Below, one piece after another: positions 33,969 through 42,896 of a stretch of DNA of 64,000 nt. This stretch comes from Pedobacter endophyticus (GTDB taxonomy: Bacteria; Bacteroidota; Bacteroidia; Sphingobacteriales; Sphingobacteriaceae), in contig NZ_CP064939.1 in NCBI RefSeq assembly GCF_015679185.1, positions 806,001 to 870,000 of the forward strand. Reading direction: 5' to 3'. How positions within the stretch are numbered: position 1 is the stretch's first letter; every line of letters begins with the position of its first letter. Position numbers and translations under genes: made by a program. Below the pieces are notes generated by a model. The model saw only the letters and a program-made list of their open reading frames with translations, was not told where the DNA came from and searched no databases.

Positions 33969-36827
33969 ATGCAAAAGAGATTAACATTTATCCTGTTTTT
34001 CGTTGTCAGCTTTGCTTACGCACAAAAAAAACCATTAGATCATTCCGTTTATGACGCCTGGGAATCAGTAGGTTCTAAACAGCTATCGAACAACGGCCAA
34101 TGGGCTTTGTACACCATTTTACAACAAGAGGGCGATGCGCAGTTGTATATTTCCAACTTAAAAACCAAGAGTAAATTAAACATTCCGCGGGGAATGAATG
34201 CCCAGTTTAGCAACGATTCAAAATTTGCGGCCTTTAATATCCGCCCGTTTTACAAGGACATCCGATTGGCAAAAATTAAAAAGAAAAAGGCCGACGAAAC
34301 GCCGAAAGATTCGCTGGGAATTGCCAACCTCACTACAAATGCCATTACAAAGGTAGCCAGAGTAAAATCGTTCAAATTCCCAGAAGATGGATTTGACGTA
34401 ATGGCCTACCTTGCAGAAAAACCCGATACGGCAAAAAAAACAACCAGCCCGTCGAGCAAGAAAGATGGTGAAGAAGATTTTGCCGACGATGAACCTGCCG
34501 GAAGAGGAAAAGCAGATGAGGGGACTGATCTTGTAGTGAAGAACCTGTTAACGGGAGCCGACAAAACGTATAAATATGTTACCGACTATTATTTCAGCAA
34601 AGATGGTAAACAGCTGGTTTTTGCCTCCAGCGGCTCCAAAAAGGACAAAAGTGCGCAAAAAGGTGTTTTCTTGCTGAATACCGAAAAGGGAACACTAAAA
34701 ACACTGATCAACGGAAAAGGTAATTTCAAGAACTTTACTTTTGACGAAGAAAGCGAACACCTTGCCTTCGTTGGCGAACAAGACCCCGAAAAGCAAGAAA
34801 TTAAGAACTTTAATGTTTATTATGCATCAACATCATTAGATACAGCGCAAGTAATTGTTGATTATGACATGCCGGGATTGCCCGAAAAATGGTCGGTAAG
34901 TGGCGACGGAAGAGTAACTTTCAGCAAAGATGGCAAGAAGCTTTTCTTCGGAATCGCCCCTGTTAAAAAGGCAAAAGACACTACAATTATTGATTTTGAA
35001 GTTGCTAAAGTCGACATCTGGAATTACAAAGATGATTATTTGCAACCAATGCAATTGAAAAATGCTGATCGTGATAGTAAAAAAAGTTATCTTTCAGTAA
35101 TCGACGTATTTAGCAGCGATCCTAAAGTTATTCCTTTAACAGACTTCACCTTGCCAGATGCGGATTTGGTGGCTCGCGGCGATGCAGACTTCGTTTTGGC
35201 ATCAACCGATTACGGTCATCGAATTGAATCGCAATGGAGCGGCTCCACCTCTAAAGATTATTATCTGGTTGACACGAAGAACGGGCAAAGAAAAAAAATT
35301 ATCTCTGGCTTAAGCGGCTATGCCATGGCCTCTCCAGCCGGAAAGTATGTATTGTATTTCGATAGAAAGGCAGGAAACTGGTATACTTACACCATTGCAT
35401 CGGGCAAGGTAACGAGCTTGACTGAGGGAATGAGCGTAAAATTTGTAAACGAGGAAAATGATGTTCCGGATTTACCAAATTCGTATGGCTTTGCCACCTG
35501 GACGGAAGATGATAAAGCGGTTTTATTGAACGATCGGTACGACATCTGGTCGTTCTCTCCCGATGGCAAGTCGCAGCCAAAAAACATCACGGCCGGATTT
35601 GGTAAAAGCAACAAAATTACTTTCCGCTACCAAAGACTTCAGCAAGAAAACCGTTTTGAAAGAAACGCAGACAGCAAGTTTGTTAAGGCCAATGAACTGG
35701 TTTGGCTCGAGGCTTTTAATAATGTAACGAAAGAAAATGGTTTTTACCGCACTAACGTTGGTTCTGTTAAAGCACCAGAACTAGTGGTAATGAGCAAACA
35801 CAAATATTCTAACCTGTTAACATCAAAGGCCGAAGATGTGTTCATTTACGACAAAGGCAACTATGTTGAATCGCCAAATGTTTATGTAACTGCCGATTTT
35901 AAAACGGAAACCAAGCTAACCAATACCAACCCACAACAACAGAATTACAACTGGGGAACGGCAGAATTGGTAAAATGGACCACACCAAAAGGCTTCAGTG
36001 CGGAAGGGATTTTGTATAAACCAGAAAATTTCGATCCAAACAAAAAATACCCGATGATCGCTTATTTTTATGAGAAACTTTCTGACGGCCTCTATAGTTA
36101 CCAGGCACCGGCCCCTACTCCATCGCGTTTAAACATCTCGTTTTTTGTAAGTAATGGCTATTTGGTTTTCGCACCGGATATTAGTTACGAAACTGGCCAC
36201 CCGGGGCAATCGGCGGTAGAATTTATCAACTCTGGTGTTGAGCACTTAAAAAAGAACAGTTGGGTTGATGGCACAAAAATCGGTATTCAGGGTCAAAGTT
36301 GGGGTGGTTACCAGGTGGCTTATCTAATTACACAAAACGACATGTATGCAGCGGCATGGGCAGGCGCTCCTGTTGCCAACATGACTTCGGCTTACGGTGG
36401 CATCCGTTGGGAAACAGGTATGAACCGCCAGTTTCAATATGAAAAAACACAAAGTAGAATCGGCGCAACCCTTTGGGAGAAACCCGAATTATATATTGAA
36501 AACTCACCACTGTTTATGTTCCCAAAAGTAAATACGCCTGTGGTGGTTATGGCTAACGATGCTGATGGAGCCGTGCCTTGGTACCAGGGTATTGAAATGT
36601 TTACCGGATTGCGCCGCTTGGGTAAGCCTGTTTGGTTGCTAAACTACAACGGAGAAGCACACAACCTTGTTCAACGCCAAAACCGCAAAGACATCCAAAT
36701 TCGCGAGCAGCAGTTCTTCGACTATTACTTAAAAGGCGCTAAAGCTCCGGCCTGGATGACAGCTGGCGTTCCTGCAACTGAAAAAGGAAAAACCTGGGGA
36801 TTCGAATTAACCGACGATAAACCATAG
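33969..36827 (+). CDS. S9 family serine peptidase (prolyl oligopeptidase-like), exported
   Basis: Starts at ATG 33969 with signal MQKRLTFILFFVVSFAYAQK; an in-frame upstream start at 33885 would bury the signal and is rejected. It is 952 residues long. The first ~680 form a beta-propeller with an acidic, low-complexity insert (SSKKDGEEDFADDEPAGRGK). The C-terminal alpha/beta hydrolase has the nucleophile in GIQGQSWGGYQVAY, an Asp in VVMANDADGAVPW and a His in NGEAHNLV, the Ser-Asp-His triad. Such proteins cleave peptides in the periplasm. It stands alone on the plus strand. Confidence 0.94.
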   Translation: MQKRLTFILFFVVSFAYAQKKPLDHSVYDAWESVGSKQLSNNGQWALYTILQQEGDAQLYISNLKTKSKLNIPRGMNAQFSNDSKFAAFNIRPFYKDIRLAKIKKKKADETPKDSLGIANLTTNAITKVARVKSFKFPEDGFDVMAYLAEKPDTAKKTTSPSSKKDGEEDFADDEPAGRGKADEGTDLVVKNLLTGADKTYKYVTDYYFSKDGKQLVFASSGSKKDKSAQKGVFLLNTEKGTLKTLINGKGNFKNFTFDEESEHLAFVGEQDPEKQEIKNFNVYYASTSLDTAQVIVDYDMPGLPEKWSVSGDGRVTFSKDGKKLFFGIAPVKKAKDTTIIDFEVAKVDIWNYKDDYLQPMQLKNADRDSKKSYLSVIDVFSSDPKVIPLTDFTLPDADLVARGDADFVLASTDYGHRIESQWSGSTSKDYYLVDTKNGQRKKIISGLSGYAMASPAGKYVLYFDRKAGNWYTYTIASGKVTSLTEGMSVKFVNEENDVPDLPNSYGFATWTEDDKAVLLNDRYDIWSFSPDGKSQPKNITAGFGKSNKITFRYQRLQQENRFERNADSKFVKANELVWLEAFNNVTKENGFYRTNVGSVKAPELVVMSKHKYSNLLTSKAEDVFIYDKGNYVESPNVYVTADFKTETKLTNTNPQQQNYNWGTAELVKWTTPKGFSAEGILYKPENFDPNKKYPMIAYFYEKLSDGLYSYQAPAPTPSRLNISFFVSNGYLVFAPDISYETGHPGQSAVEFINSGVEHLKKNSWVDGTKIGIQGQSWGGYQVAYLITQNDMYAAAWAGAPVANMTSAYGGIRWETGMNRQFQYEKTQSRIGATLWEKPELYIENSPLFMFPKVNTPVVVMANDADGAVPWYQGIEMFTGLRRLGKPVWLLNYNGEAHNLVQRQNRKDIQIREQQFFDYYLKGAKAPAWMTAGVPATEKGKTWGFELTDDKP

Positions 36828-37969
36828 GAAGTAGGGAGGCTTGAGTCTTGAGGCTTGAGTCGGGAGTCCTAAGTCTTAAGTCCATAGTCTTACGCCAGCG
36901 ATTGTCACCCTGAGCGTAGTCGAAGGGCAAACGCTCAGAAAGGCACAAGCTAACATGTTGGTGAAAAACGTCTTTACATGTGTCACGATTTTCACCCTGA
37001 GCGTAGTCGAAGGGCAAACACTCAGAAAAGCGCCTAACATGTTGGTGAAAAACGTCTTTACATGCGTCGCGATTGTCACCCTGAGCGTAGTCGAAGGGCA
37101 AACGCTCAGAAAGGCTCAAGCTAACATGTTGGTAAAAAACGTCTTTACACGCGTCGCGATTGTCACCCTGAGCGTAGTCGAAGGGCAAACACTCAGAAAA
37201 GCGCCTAACATGTTGGTGAAAAACGTCTTTACACGCGTCGCGATTGTCACCCTGAGCGTAGTCGAAAGGCAAACGCTCAGAAAGGCTCAAGCTAACATGT
37301 TGGTGAAAAACGTCGTTACACGCGTCGCGATTGTCACCCTGAGCGTAGTCGAAGGGCAAACGCTCAGAAAAGCGCCTAACATGTTGGTGAAAAAGCGTCT
37401 TAGCATGCGTCGCGATTGTCACCCTGAGCGTAGTCGAAAGGCAAACGCTCAGAAAGGCTCAAGCTAACATGTTGGTGAAAAACGTCTTTACATGCGTCGC
37501 GATTGTCACCCTGAGCGTAGTCGAAGGGCAAACGCTCAGAAAGGCTCAAGCTAACATGTTGGTGAAAAACGTCGTTACACGCGTCGCGATTGTCACCCTG
37601 AGCGTAGTCGAAGGGCAAACGCTCAGAAAAGCGCCTAACATGTTGGTGAAAAAGCGTCTTAGCATGCGTCGCGATTGTCACCCTGAGCGTAGTCGAAAGG
37701 CAAACACTCAGAAAGACTCATGCTAACATGTTGGTGGAAAACGTCGTTACATCCGTCGCGATTGTCACCCTGAGCGTAGTCGAAGGGCAAACACGCAGAA
37801 AAGCGCCTAACATGTTGGTGAAAAAGCGTCTTAGCATGCGACTATAGATTGTAGACTACCGACTGCAGACTTTGGACTGCAGACTATTGACTACAGACTA
37901 CAGACTAAAAATAAAACTATTGAAATAAAACCCTAATTTCATCCTTTTAAATTAAAACGAAAACCGCTA
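36828..37969. other. intergenic region holding an 11-copy tandem array
   Basis: 1.1 kb without a gene. Nearly all of it is the tandem array at 36895-37846. The tail 37847-37915 is a micro-repeat of 'gactacagactgcagact' type. A promoter for the gene at 37970 should lie in the last 60 bases but is not distinct. Confidence 0.75.
36895..37846. repeat. 84/87-bp tandem array, 11 copies of a hairpin unit
   Basis: The marker ACCCTGAGCGTAGTCGAA occurs at 36907, 36994, 37078, 37165, 37249, 37336, 37421, 37508, 37595, 37680 and 37767. Spacings are 87, 84, 87, 84, 87, 85, 87, 87, 85 and 87. Two unit types largely alternate: one ending 'aaggctcaagctaacatgtt', the other 'aaaagcgcctaacatgtt'. Each holds CTGAGCGT...ACGCTCAG, an 8-bp stem with a 13-base loop, weakened where the right arm reads ACACTCAG. 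Open frames on both strands come from the near-multiple-of-three period. Confidence 0.93.
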
Positions 37970-39241
37970 ATGGCATTAAGCAGAATTTGGTCCGCATTTT
38001 TTATTGTTGCAATTGTAGTAGCCAGTATAAAATGTTTCTTTTTTGGACAAAGTGATATTTTCAACTGGATGGTTATTGGGAAGGCCGACGATCCGGCGAA
38101 CCCCTTGAAATTGGATGGCATTATCGAAACCTGCTGGGTTGCTGTAGAACTTTGCCTAAAGCTGATTGGTATTTTGGCTTTATTTATGGGATTGATGAGC
38201 ATTGCGGAAAAAGCAGGTGGAATCCGCTTATTATCGCGAATTGTTGCACCATTCTTTTCGAAGCTTTTTCCCGATATCCCAAAAGGCCATCCATCAATGG
38301 GTCATATGATTATGAACTTTTCTGCAAATTTGCTCGGTTTAGATAACGCGGCAACCCCGTTCGGTTTAAAGGCGATGGAAAGCCTGCAGGAATTGAATGA
38401 GAACAAAGCTGTTGCATCCAATGCGCAGATTATGTTTTTGTGCTTACATGCCGCAGGCTTAAGTCTCATTCCTGTTAGTGTAATTGCCATCCGTGCATCG
38501 CAAAATGCCTCCAACCCAACCGATGTTTTTATTCCCTGCCTTATTGTAACCTTTGTTGGTACCATGGCGGCCATGTTGATCGTTTCTTTTAAGCAAAAAA
38601 TTAATCTCTTTCAGCCGGTTGTAATTGGGTGGGTGCTCAGCTTATCTGTTATCATTGCCGCCCTTGTACTTTATTTACATTCGCTAAGTGCCTCGGGCAT
38701 CCAATCTTTTTCTGGCGTGCTTAGCAACGGATTGATCTTAATGATTTTCCTCATTATCATATTAGGTGCATTATATAAGAAAATCGACGTTTTCGATGCT
38801 TTTATCGATGGTGCAAAAGGCGGGTTTAACACGGCCATTAACATTGTTCCTTACCTTGTAGGTATGTTGGTGGCCATTAGCTTACTGCGCACAAGTGGTA
38901 CTTTTGATGTTGTTATCAACGGAATTAAAAGCGTTTTCGTTTATTTCGGAACCGATACGAGATTTGTAGAGGGCTTACCAACAGCATTGATCAGGCCGTT
39001 AAGTGGTGGCGCCGCCAGAGGCATGATGGTAAGCACCATGGAAGCCTACGGGCCGGATTCTTTCGCAAGCAAACTTTCCGGCATATTTCAAGGCGCTTCC
39101 GATACTACATTTTATGTTGTCGCCGTTTACTTTGGTTCGGTACAAATAAAAAATACCCGATATGCTATTGGCGCCATGTTGCTGGCCGATTTGGTTGGCG
39201 TTTGTACCGCAATTGGAATCTGCTATTTGTTCTTCGGATAG
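37970..39241 (+). CDS. nucleoside-recognition (Gate) domain membrane protein, SpmA-SpmB fusion type
   Basis: A 423-residue multi-pass membrane protein. The N-terminal half (about 1-200) carries the SpmA-like signature FSANLLGLDNAATPFGLKAM. The C-terminal half carries the SpmB-like signature LPTALIRPLSGGAARGMMVS and QGASDTTFYVVAVYFGSVQI. These Gate domains are related to nucleoside transporters. In non-sporulating Bacteroidota the fused form is common and is usually annotated 'spore maturation protein', although no sporulation role applies. Transported substrate unknown. Confidence 0.9.
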   Translation: MALSRIWSAFFIVAIVVASIKCFFFGQSDIFNWMVIGKADDPANPLKLDGIIETCWVAVELCLKLIGILALFMGLMSIAEKAGGIRLLSRIVAPFFSKLFPDIPKGHPSMGHMIMNFSANLLGLDNAATPFGLKAMESLQELNENKAVASNAQIMFLCLHAAGLSLIPVSVIAIRASQNASNPTDVFIPCLIVTFVGTMAAMLIVSFKQKINLFQPVVIGWVLSLSVIIAALVLYLHSLSASGIQSFSGVLSNGLILMIFLIIILGALYKKIDVFDAFIDGAKGGFNTAINIVPYLVGMLVAISLLRTSGTFDVVINGIKSVFVYFGTDTRFVEGLPTALIRPLSGGAARGMMVSTMEAYGPDSFASKLSGIFQGASDTTFYVVAVYFGSVQIKNTRYAIGAMLLADLVGVCTAIGICYLFFG

Positions 39242-39440
39242 GGATATTCAGAAATACCCTGTTTTTGATCCATGTAGAAATAAAGCAAGTGGATATAAGC
39301 AGGTGGTACAGAACCGGGAGCTACCTGGCAACATTAGGTTTAAATACAAATGGCCTCATTACCAAAATCGCTCATAGCATTGGCTGATATAAACCGCCCT
39401 GATAATTTGTGCTATTCTGTTTGTTAGCATGATATAAGAC

Positions 39441-39482
39441 AAAAAATCCCTGAGAGAAAATTTTCTCTCAGGGATTTTTTTT
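39441..39482. terminator. bidirectional terminator
   Basis: AAAAAATCCCTGAGAGAAAA pairs fully with TTTTCTCTCAGGGATTTTTT, a 20-bp perfect dyad between the plus-strand SpmAB-like gene and the minus-strand gene ending at 39511. It can serve both. Confidence 0.92.
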
Positions 39483-39510
39483 ATGAGCATTAGGGTAGAT
39501 GAACCTGGCT

Positions 39511-39753
39511 TTAAGAAACCTGCGCCGGTAATGAAATTCTGTGGATAATTTCGTCAATAGCATCCGGATCGATCGTTACGTTTTTTGATGCACACCATTT
39601 TTCATTTTTGTTATCCAGCCAGATACAAAAAGAATGGTAGCCATCTAAAACCACGGCATAAGTTTCATGAAAGTCATCTTGAATACGCATGCAAAATCCC
39701 TTAAAGATCTTGCCTCTAACAATAAATTGCAGGGTTGAATAGTTTTCTAACAT
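39511..39753 (-). CDS. hypothetical protein, 80 aa
   Basis: A small protein with alternating strands (FIVRGKIFKGFCMRIQDDFH, YAVVLDGYHSFCIWLDNKNE) and a C-terminal helix with DPDAIDEIIHRI. It has no signal or membrane segment. It has its own start and shares the bidirectional terminator, supporting real coding. Not recognised. Confidence 0.65.
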   Translation of the reverse strand: MLENYSTLQFIVRGKIFKGFCMRIQDDFHETYAVVLDGYHSFCIWLDNKNEKWCASKNVTIDPDAIDEIIHRISLPAQVS

Positions 39754-39854
39754 GGCTCATTTATATTTTCGGTTAAGTTACAACAACATAGCAATGAGAA
39801 TGTTTTGTTAATTTAAAGGAATTAACAAATTTTTCTTAAGCCCGCCGAAAATGC

Positions 39855-40295
39855 TTAACCTATATTTAACATGTTCGAATATCCTCTGGCTATCAGTCGT
39901 TTTTTAGCTGGCAAAAATACTTCGCATTGCAGGTTCAAAATTGTTCTTCCTTTCTTTACGATTGAAGTTTCGGCCACAATCTCATCACCTTCCGAAGCCG
40001 GCGCAAAGTAATCAATGTAATTGTTAACCGTTGTGTATTTGCTGTTGAGGCCCATAGTAAACACCGTTGCGCCGATCAGGTCGTCGATAATGCCTGCGGT
40101 TACGCCACCATGTAAAATTTGGTAGGAATTGGTCATCTCTTTGCGGATGGTATATTGGCAGATTAATACACCGTTTTCGGCGTTAATAAGTACTGGCGCC
40201 AACCAGTTCATAAAATTAGATGGCGAGTTGGTAATTACTTTCCCGACAGATTGCCTAAGCACATTTAATCGTTCTTCGCTCAATGATTTTTCCAT
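39855..40295 (-). CDS. PaaI/YbgC-type hotdog-fold thioesterase
   Basis: Hydrolyses acyl-CoA thioesters. I start at ATG 40295 (MEKSLSEERLNVLRQSVGKV), giving 146 residues; the frame is open to 40325. The motif LHGGVTAGIIDDLIGATVF (about residues 64-82) is the hotdog helix with the catalytic-region Gly-Gly and acidic residue. The next block (TVNNYIDYFAPASEGDEIVA) forms the sheet typical of the family. Specific acyl group unknown. Confidence 0.9.
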   Translation of the reverse strand: MEKSLSEERLNVLRQSVGKVITNSPSNFMNWLAPVLINAENGVLICQYTIRKEMTNSYQILHGGVTAGIIDDLIGATVFTMGLNSKYTTVNNYIDYFAPASEGDEIVAETSIVKKGRTILNLQCEVFLPAKKRLIARGYSNMLNIG

Positions 40296-40383
40296 TAAAT
40301 AAAGGTATAAAAATGGAATGGTCAAAAATCAAAGAAGTCAGGTTTTTAAAAAACTTGACTTCTTATAAATGTTATTTAGCTGT

Positions 40384-40626
40384 TTAAGCATCTTCACCAT
40401 TCCAAACATCATCATCTGCATGCTTAATCTGATCATTATTAGCTGATGGACTTTTAAATTCATCGTGATGATAATGCCGCTCGGGGTTTTCTGGCAACAC
40501 CTGCTCATGATCTGGAATAGATTTACGCAAATGTTCGGGCTTTTTAACCTCAGGCAAGTCATCATGGATCACTGATGGCTTTAATATTTTCTTTTCGGGG
40601 TGCTCATTTTCTTCCATATCAGTCAA
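40384..40626 (-). CDS. hypothetical small charged protein, 80 aa
   Basis: A hydrophilic, likely disordered protein beginning MTDMEENEHPEKKILKPSVI and rich in His, Glu, Pro and Asp. An overlapping frame at 40338-40565 is Met/Leu-rich and much less protein-like, so I prefer this one. An internal ATG at residue 4 is an alternative start. Function unknown. Confidence 0.5.
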   Translation of the reverse strand: MTDMEENEHPEKKILKPSVIHDDLPEVKKPEHLRKSIPDHEQVLPENPERHYHHDEFKSPSANNDQIKHADDDVWNGEDA

Positions 40627-40701
40627 TTATCAAAATTCAAGCCATAGTTTAAGCAACGCATCAAATCTTTAAAACTATTGTGGATACAGCGCCCGCAAGC
40701 T

Positions 40702-41871
40702 TTAATAGTTTCCAGTTACACCCAGTTCTAAACCCCTAAGTTCGGCCAGGCCTCTTAAACGACCAATTGCTGAATACCCGGGGTTACTTTGCTTCGCCAA
40801 ATCATCTAACATTTGGTGACCGTGATCTGGCCTGAAAGGAATCGGGATGTCGCGGTTTGCGTTCTCATTTGATATTGCTTTCATAATCTCATACATATTT
40901 ACGTCGCCCCCCAAATGATCGGCTTCGTAAAAGCTTCCATCTTCATCCTTCGTTACATTGCGTAAGTGCGCAAAATACACCCGCTCTTTTACTACATCAA
41001 AAATTTCGAGTGCATTATTCTTCATACCAGCGCCGAGCGATCCGGTGCAAAAACAAACGCCGTTAAATGGTTGGTCAACTTCAGAAATAATGTATTTAAA
41101 ATCTTCCAAAGTGCTTGCAATCCGCGGTAAACCCAAAATTGGATACGGCGGATCATCTGGATGAATGGTCATTTTTACGCCTTCTTCGGTGCATACATCA
41201 GCGATTGAGGAAAGAAAGAATTTTAAATTTTCCTTCAAACCTTGTGTTCCAATGGCTGCATACTCGTTGATGCTGTTTCTTAACGTTTCGAGTTCAATTT
41301 CCTTTTCGTTTGGAATTCCCATCAAAACATTAATGCGCAGGTCTACCAAATCCTGTTCGCTCAGTTGGGCATGTTTATCTTTGGCACGTTGTAAAATTGA
41401 CTGATTGTAGTCGGCGGCTGCATTTTCTCTTTTTAGGATGTATAAATCGAAAATAGCCAGATCGATCCAGTTGAAATAAAGTGCTTTTGAACCATCGGTC
41501 ATTTCGAGATCGAGCTGCGTACGTGTCCAATCTAAAACCGGCATAAAATTGTAGCAAACAGTTTTAATGCCGCATTGTGCCAGATTTTTTAGTGAAATTC
41601 TGTAGTTTTCGAGGTATTTTTCGGCATCTGCCCGGCGGGTTTTTATGGCTTCGTGAACGGGTACGCTTTCTACCACAGACCATGTGAGTCCTGCTGCTTC
41701 GATAATATTTTTGCGTTCCTGAATATCTTCAACCGGCCAAATTTCGCCATGCGGAATATGATGTAACGCGGTTACAATTCCAGTGGCTCCGGCCTGTTTA
41801 ACGTCTTGCAAACTTACCGGATCGTTGGGACCGTACCATCGCCATGTTTGTTCTAATTTCTTATATTTCAT
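40702..41871 (-). CDS. uxuA: mannonate dehydratase UxuA
   Basis: Dehydrates D-mannonate to 2-keto-3-deoxygluconate in glucuronate breakdown. The 389-residue protein starts MKYKKLEQTWRWYGPNDPVS (conserved TWRWYGPNDPV). It has the metal-site motifs HPDDPPYPILGLPRI and a C-terminal RPDHGHQML. It is the last gene of the minus-strand PUL run, behind the UxuB-type SDR, which makes its substrate. Two hairpins lie in the gap between the two genes. Confidence 0.96.
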   Translation of the reverse strand: MKYKKLEQTWRWYGPNDPVSLQDVKQAGATGIVTALHHIPHGEIWPVEDIQERKNIIEAAGLTWSVVESVPVHEAIKTRRADAEKYLENYRISLKNLAQCGIKTVCYNFMPVLDWTRTQLDLEMTDGSKALYFNWIDLAIFDLYILKRENAAADYNQSILQRAKDKHAQLSEQDLVDLRINVLMGIPNEKEIELETLRNSINEYAAIGTQGLKENLKFFLSSIADVCTEEGVKMTIHPDDPPYPILGLPRIASTLEDFKYIISEVDQPFNGVCFCTGSLGAGMKNNALEIFDVVKERVYFAHLRNVTKDEDGSFYEADHLGGDVNMYEIMKAISNENANRDIPIPFRPDHGHQMLDDLAKQSNPGYSAIGRLRGLAELRGLELGVTGNY

Positions 41872-41895
41872 ATTTTATTTTGGTTAAATGTTTGA

Positions 41896-41913
41896 TCCCG
41901 ATAGCTATCGGGA
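41896..41913. repeat. 18-bp palindrome TCCCGATAGCTATCGGGA
   Basis: Same CCGATAGCTATCGG core as at 32662, with flanks TC/GA instead of AT/AT. It lies in the leader region of uxuA. Confidence 0.9.
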
Positions 41914-41930
41914 GGTTAATTGGCAAAAAT

Positions 41931-42035
41931 AGTCATCCGATGAATATACGCAACACGCCCAGACTCATCGGACGACTCGGAATTTGATAGTCATCCGATG
42001 AATATATGCAACACGCCAAGATTCATCGGATGACT
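41931..42035. repeat. two tandem 47-bp hairpins between uxuB- and uxuA-type genes
   Basis: Copies at 41931-41977 and 41989-42035, 11 bases apart. In the second, AGTCATCCGATGAAT and ATTCATCGGATGACT are a perfect 15-bp stem around a 17-base loop. In the first, a few bases differ. The shared loop 'atacgcaacacgcc' is well conserved. They could stabilise or partly terminate the PUL transcript ahead of uxuA. Confidence 0.9.
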
Positions 42036-42050
42036 AAAGAACTAATTCCC

Positions 42051-42875
42051 TTAAACTCCCGAAAAGGCGCAAAATCCACCATCAACGGTAATGCTTTCGC
42101 CGTTGACAAATTTCGAGGCATCGCTTAATAAATAAACCAGTGCACCAATTAATTCATTCGGCGATCCGAAACGCTTGAACGGTGTTTTATTGATTATGGC
42201 CTCGCCTCTCGCCGTCAGCGATTCATCGGGGTTGGTGAGTAAGGCCCGGTTTTGGTTGGTGATAAAAAACCCCGGAACAATGGCGTTCATTCTCACTTTA
42301 TCGCCATACCTGTTCGCCAGCTCTACAGCCATCCATTTGGTATAACTATCGATCGCGGTTTTAGCCAACGAATAGCCCAACACCCTAGTTACGGCCTGGG
42401 TAGCAGAAACGGAAGAAATATTTACAATACTTCCTCCGTTTTTTGCTATTTCTTTACCAAAGATCTGCGTAGGTACAATGGTGCCAAACAAATTTAAATC
42501 GAAAGCTTGCTTTAAAGCGGAAATGTTTAAGCTGAAAACATCGCTTCCGGGTTGAACAACGGCTTCGGCAATGTTACCCCCTGCGCCATTTACCAGGGCA
42601 TCGATTTGACCAAAATTTTTGATAATCTCAGCATGTGCGTCGATCAGGTTTTGCTCGTTCAACACATCGGCAAGAATGTAAATGGCTTCACAGCCAGCAC
42701 TTTTTGCTTCTTCAACCCTTAATTTAGCGGCGTCCTCATTTCTGCCAATAACTACAATTGTTGCCTTAGCGGCGCACAATCCATTAATAAAAGCCTCGCC
42801 TAAAACGCCCGTTGCACCGGTTACGACTACAACTTTGTTTTTTAGCGAAAACAGACTTTCGATTTCTTTTACCAT
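42051..42875 (-). CDS. SDR-family fructuronate reductase (UxuB/YjmF-like D-mannonate oxidoreductase)
   Basis: A 274-residue short-chain dehydrogenase with the NAD-binding VVVTGATGVLGEAF near residue 18, NGAGG, the catalytic Ser in VNISSVSA, YSLAK (Tyr/Lys) and a terminal VDGGFCAFSGV. The SDR type of mannonate oxidoreductase, known from Bacillus YjmF, interconverts fructuronate and mannonate. Direct placement before uxuA makes that assignment strong, though other sugar substrates are possible for an SDR. Confidence 0.88.
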   Translation of the reverse strand: MVKEIESLFSLKNKVVVVTGATGVLGEAFINGLCAAKATIVVIGRNEDAAKLRVEEAKSAGCEAIYILADVLNEQNLIDAHAEIIKNFGQIDALVNGAGGNIAEAVVQPGSDVFSLNISALKQAFDLNLFGTIVPTQIFGKEIAKNGGSIVNISSVSATQAVTRVLGYSLAKTAIDSYTKWMAVELANRYGDKVRMNAIVPGFFITNQNRALLTNPDESLTARGEAIINKTPFKRFGSPNELIGALVYLLSDASKFVNGESITVDGGFCAFSGV

Positions 42876-42896
42876 TTGTTTAGATTTTTTATTTGG

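Noticed and set aside
36955..37467. 170-residue plus-strand frame and overlapping minus-strand frames up to 227 residues in the same region
   Set aside because: They exist on both strands only because the repeat period is mostly a multiple of three. The peptides are simple repeats and the frame breaks at the 85-bp units.
36895..37846. CRISPR-like regular array
   Set aside because: Units are homogeneous over their full length with no unique spacers, and no cas genes are nearby. It is a tandem repeat.
40338..40565. 75-residue Met/Leu-rich frame
   Set aside because: Shadow of the hydrophilic frame at 40384-40626, which has the more protein-like composition.
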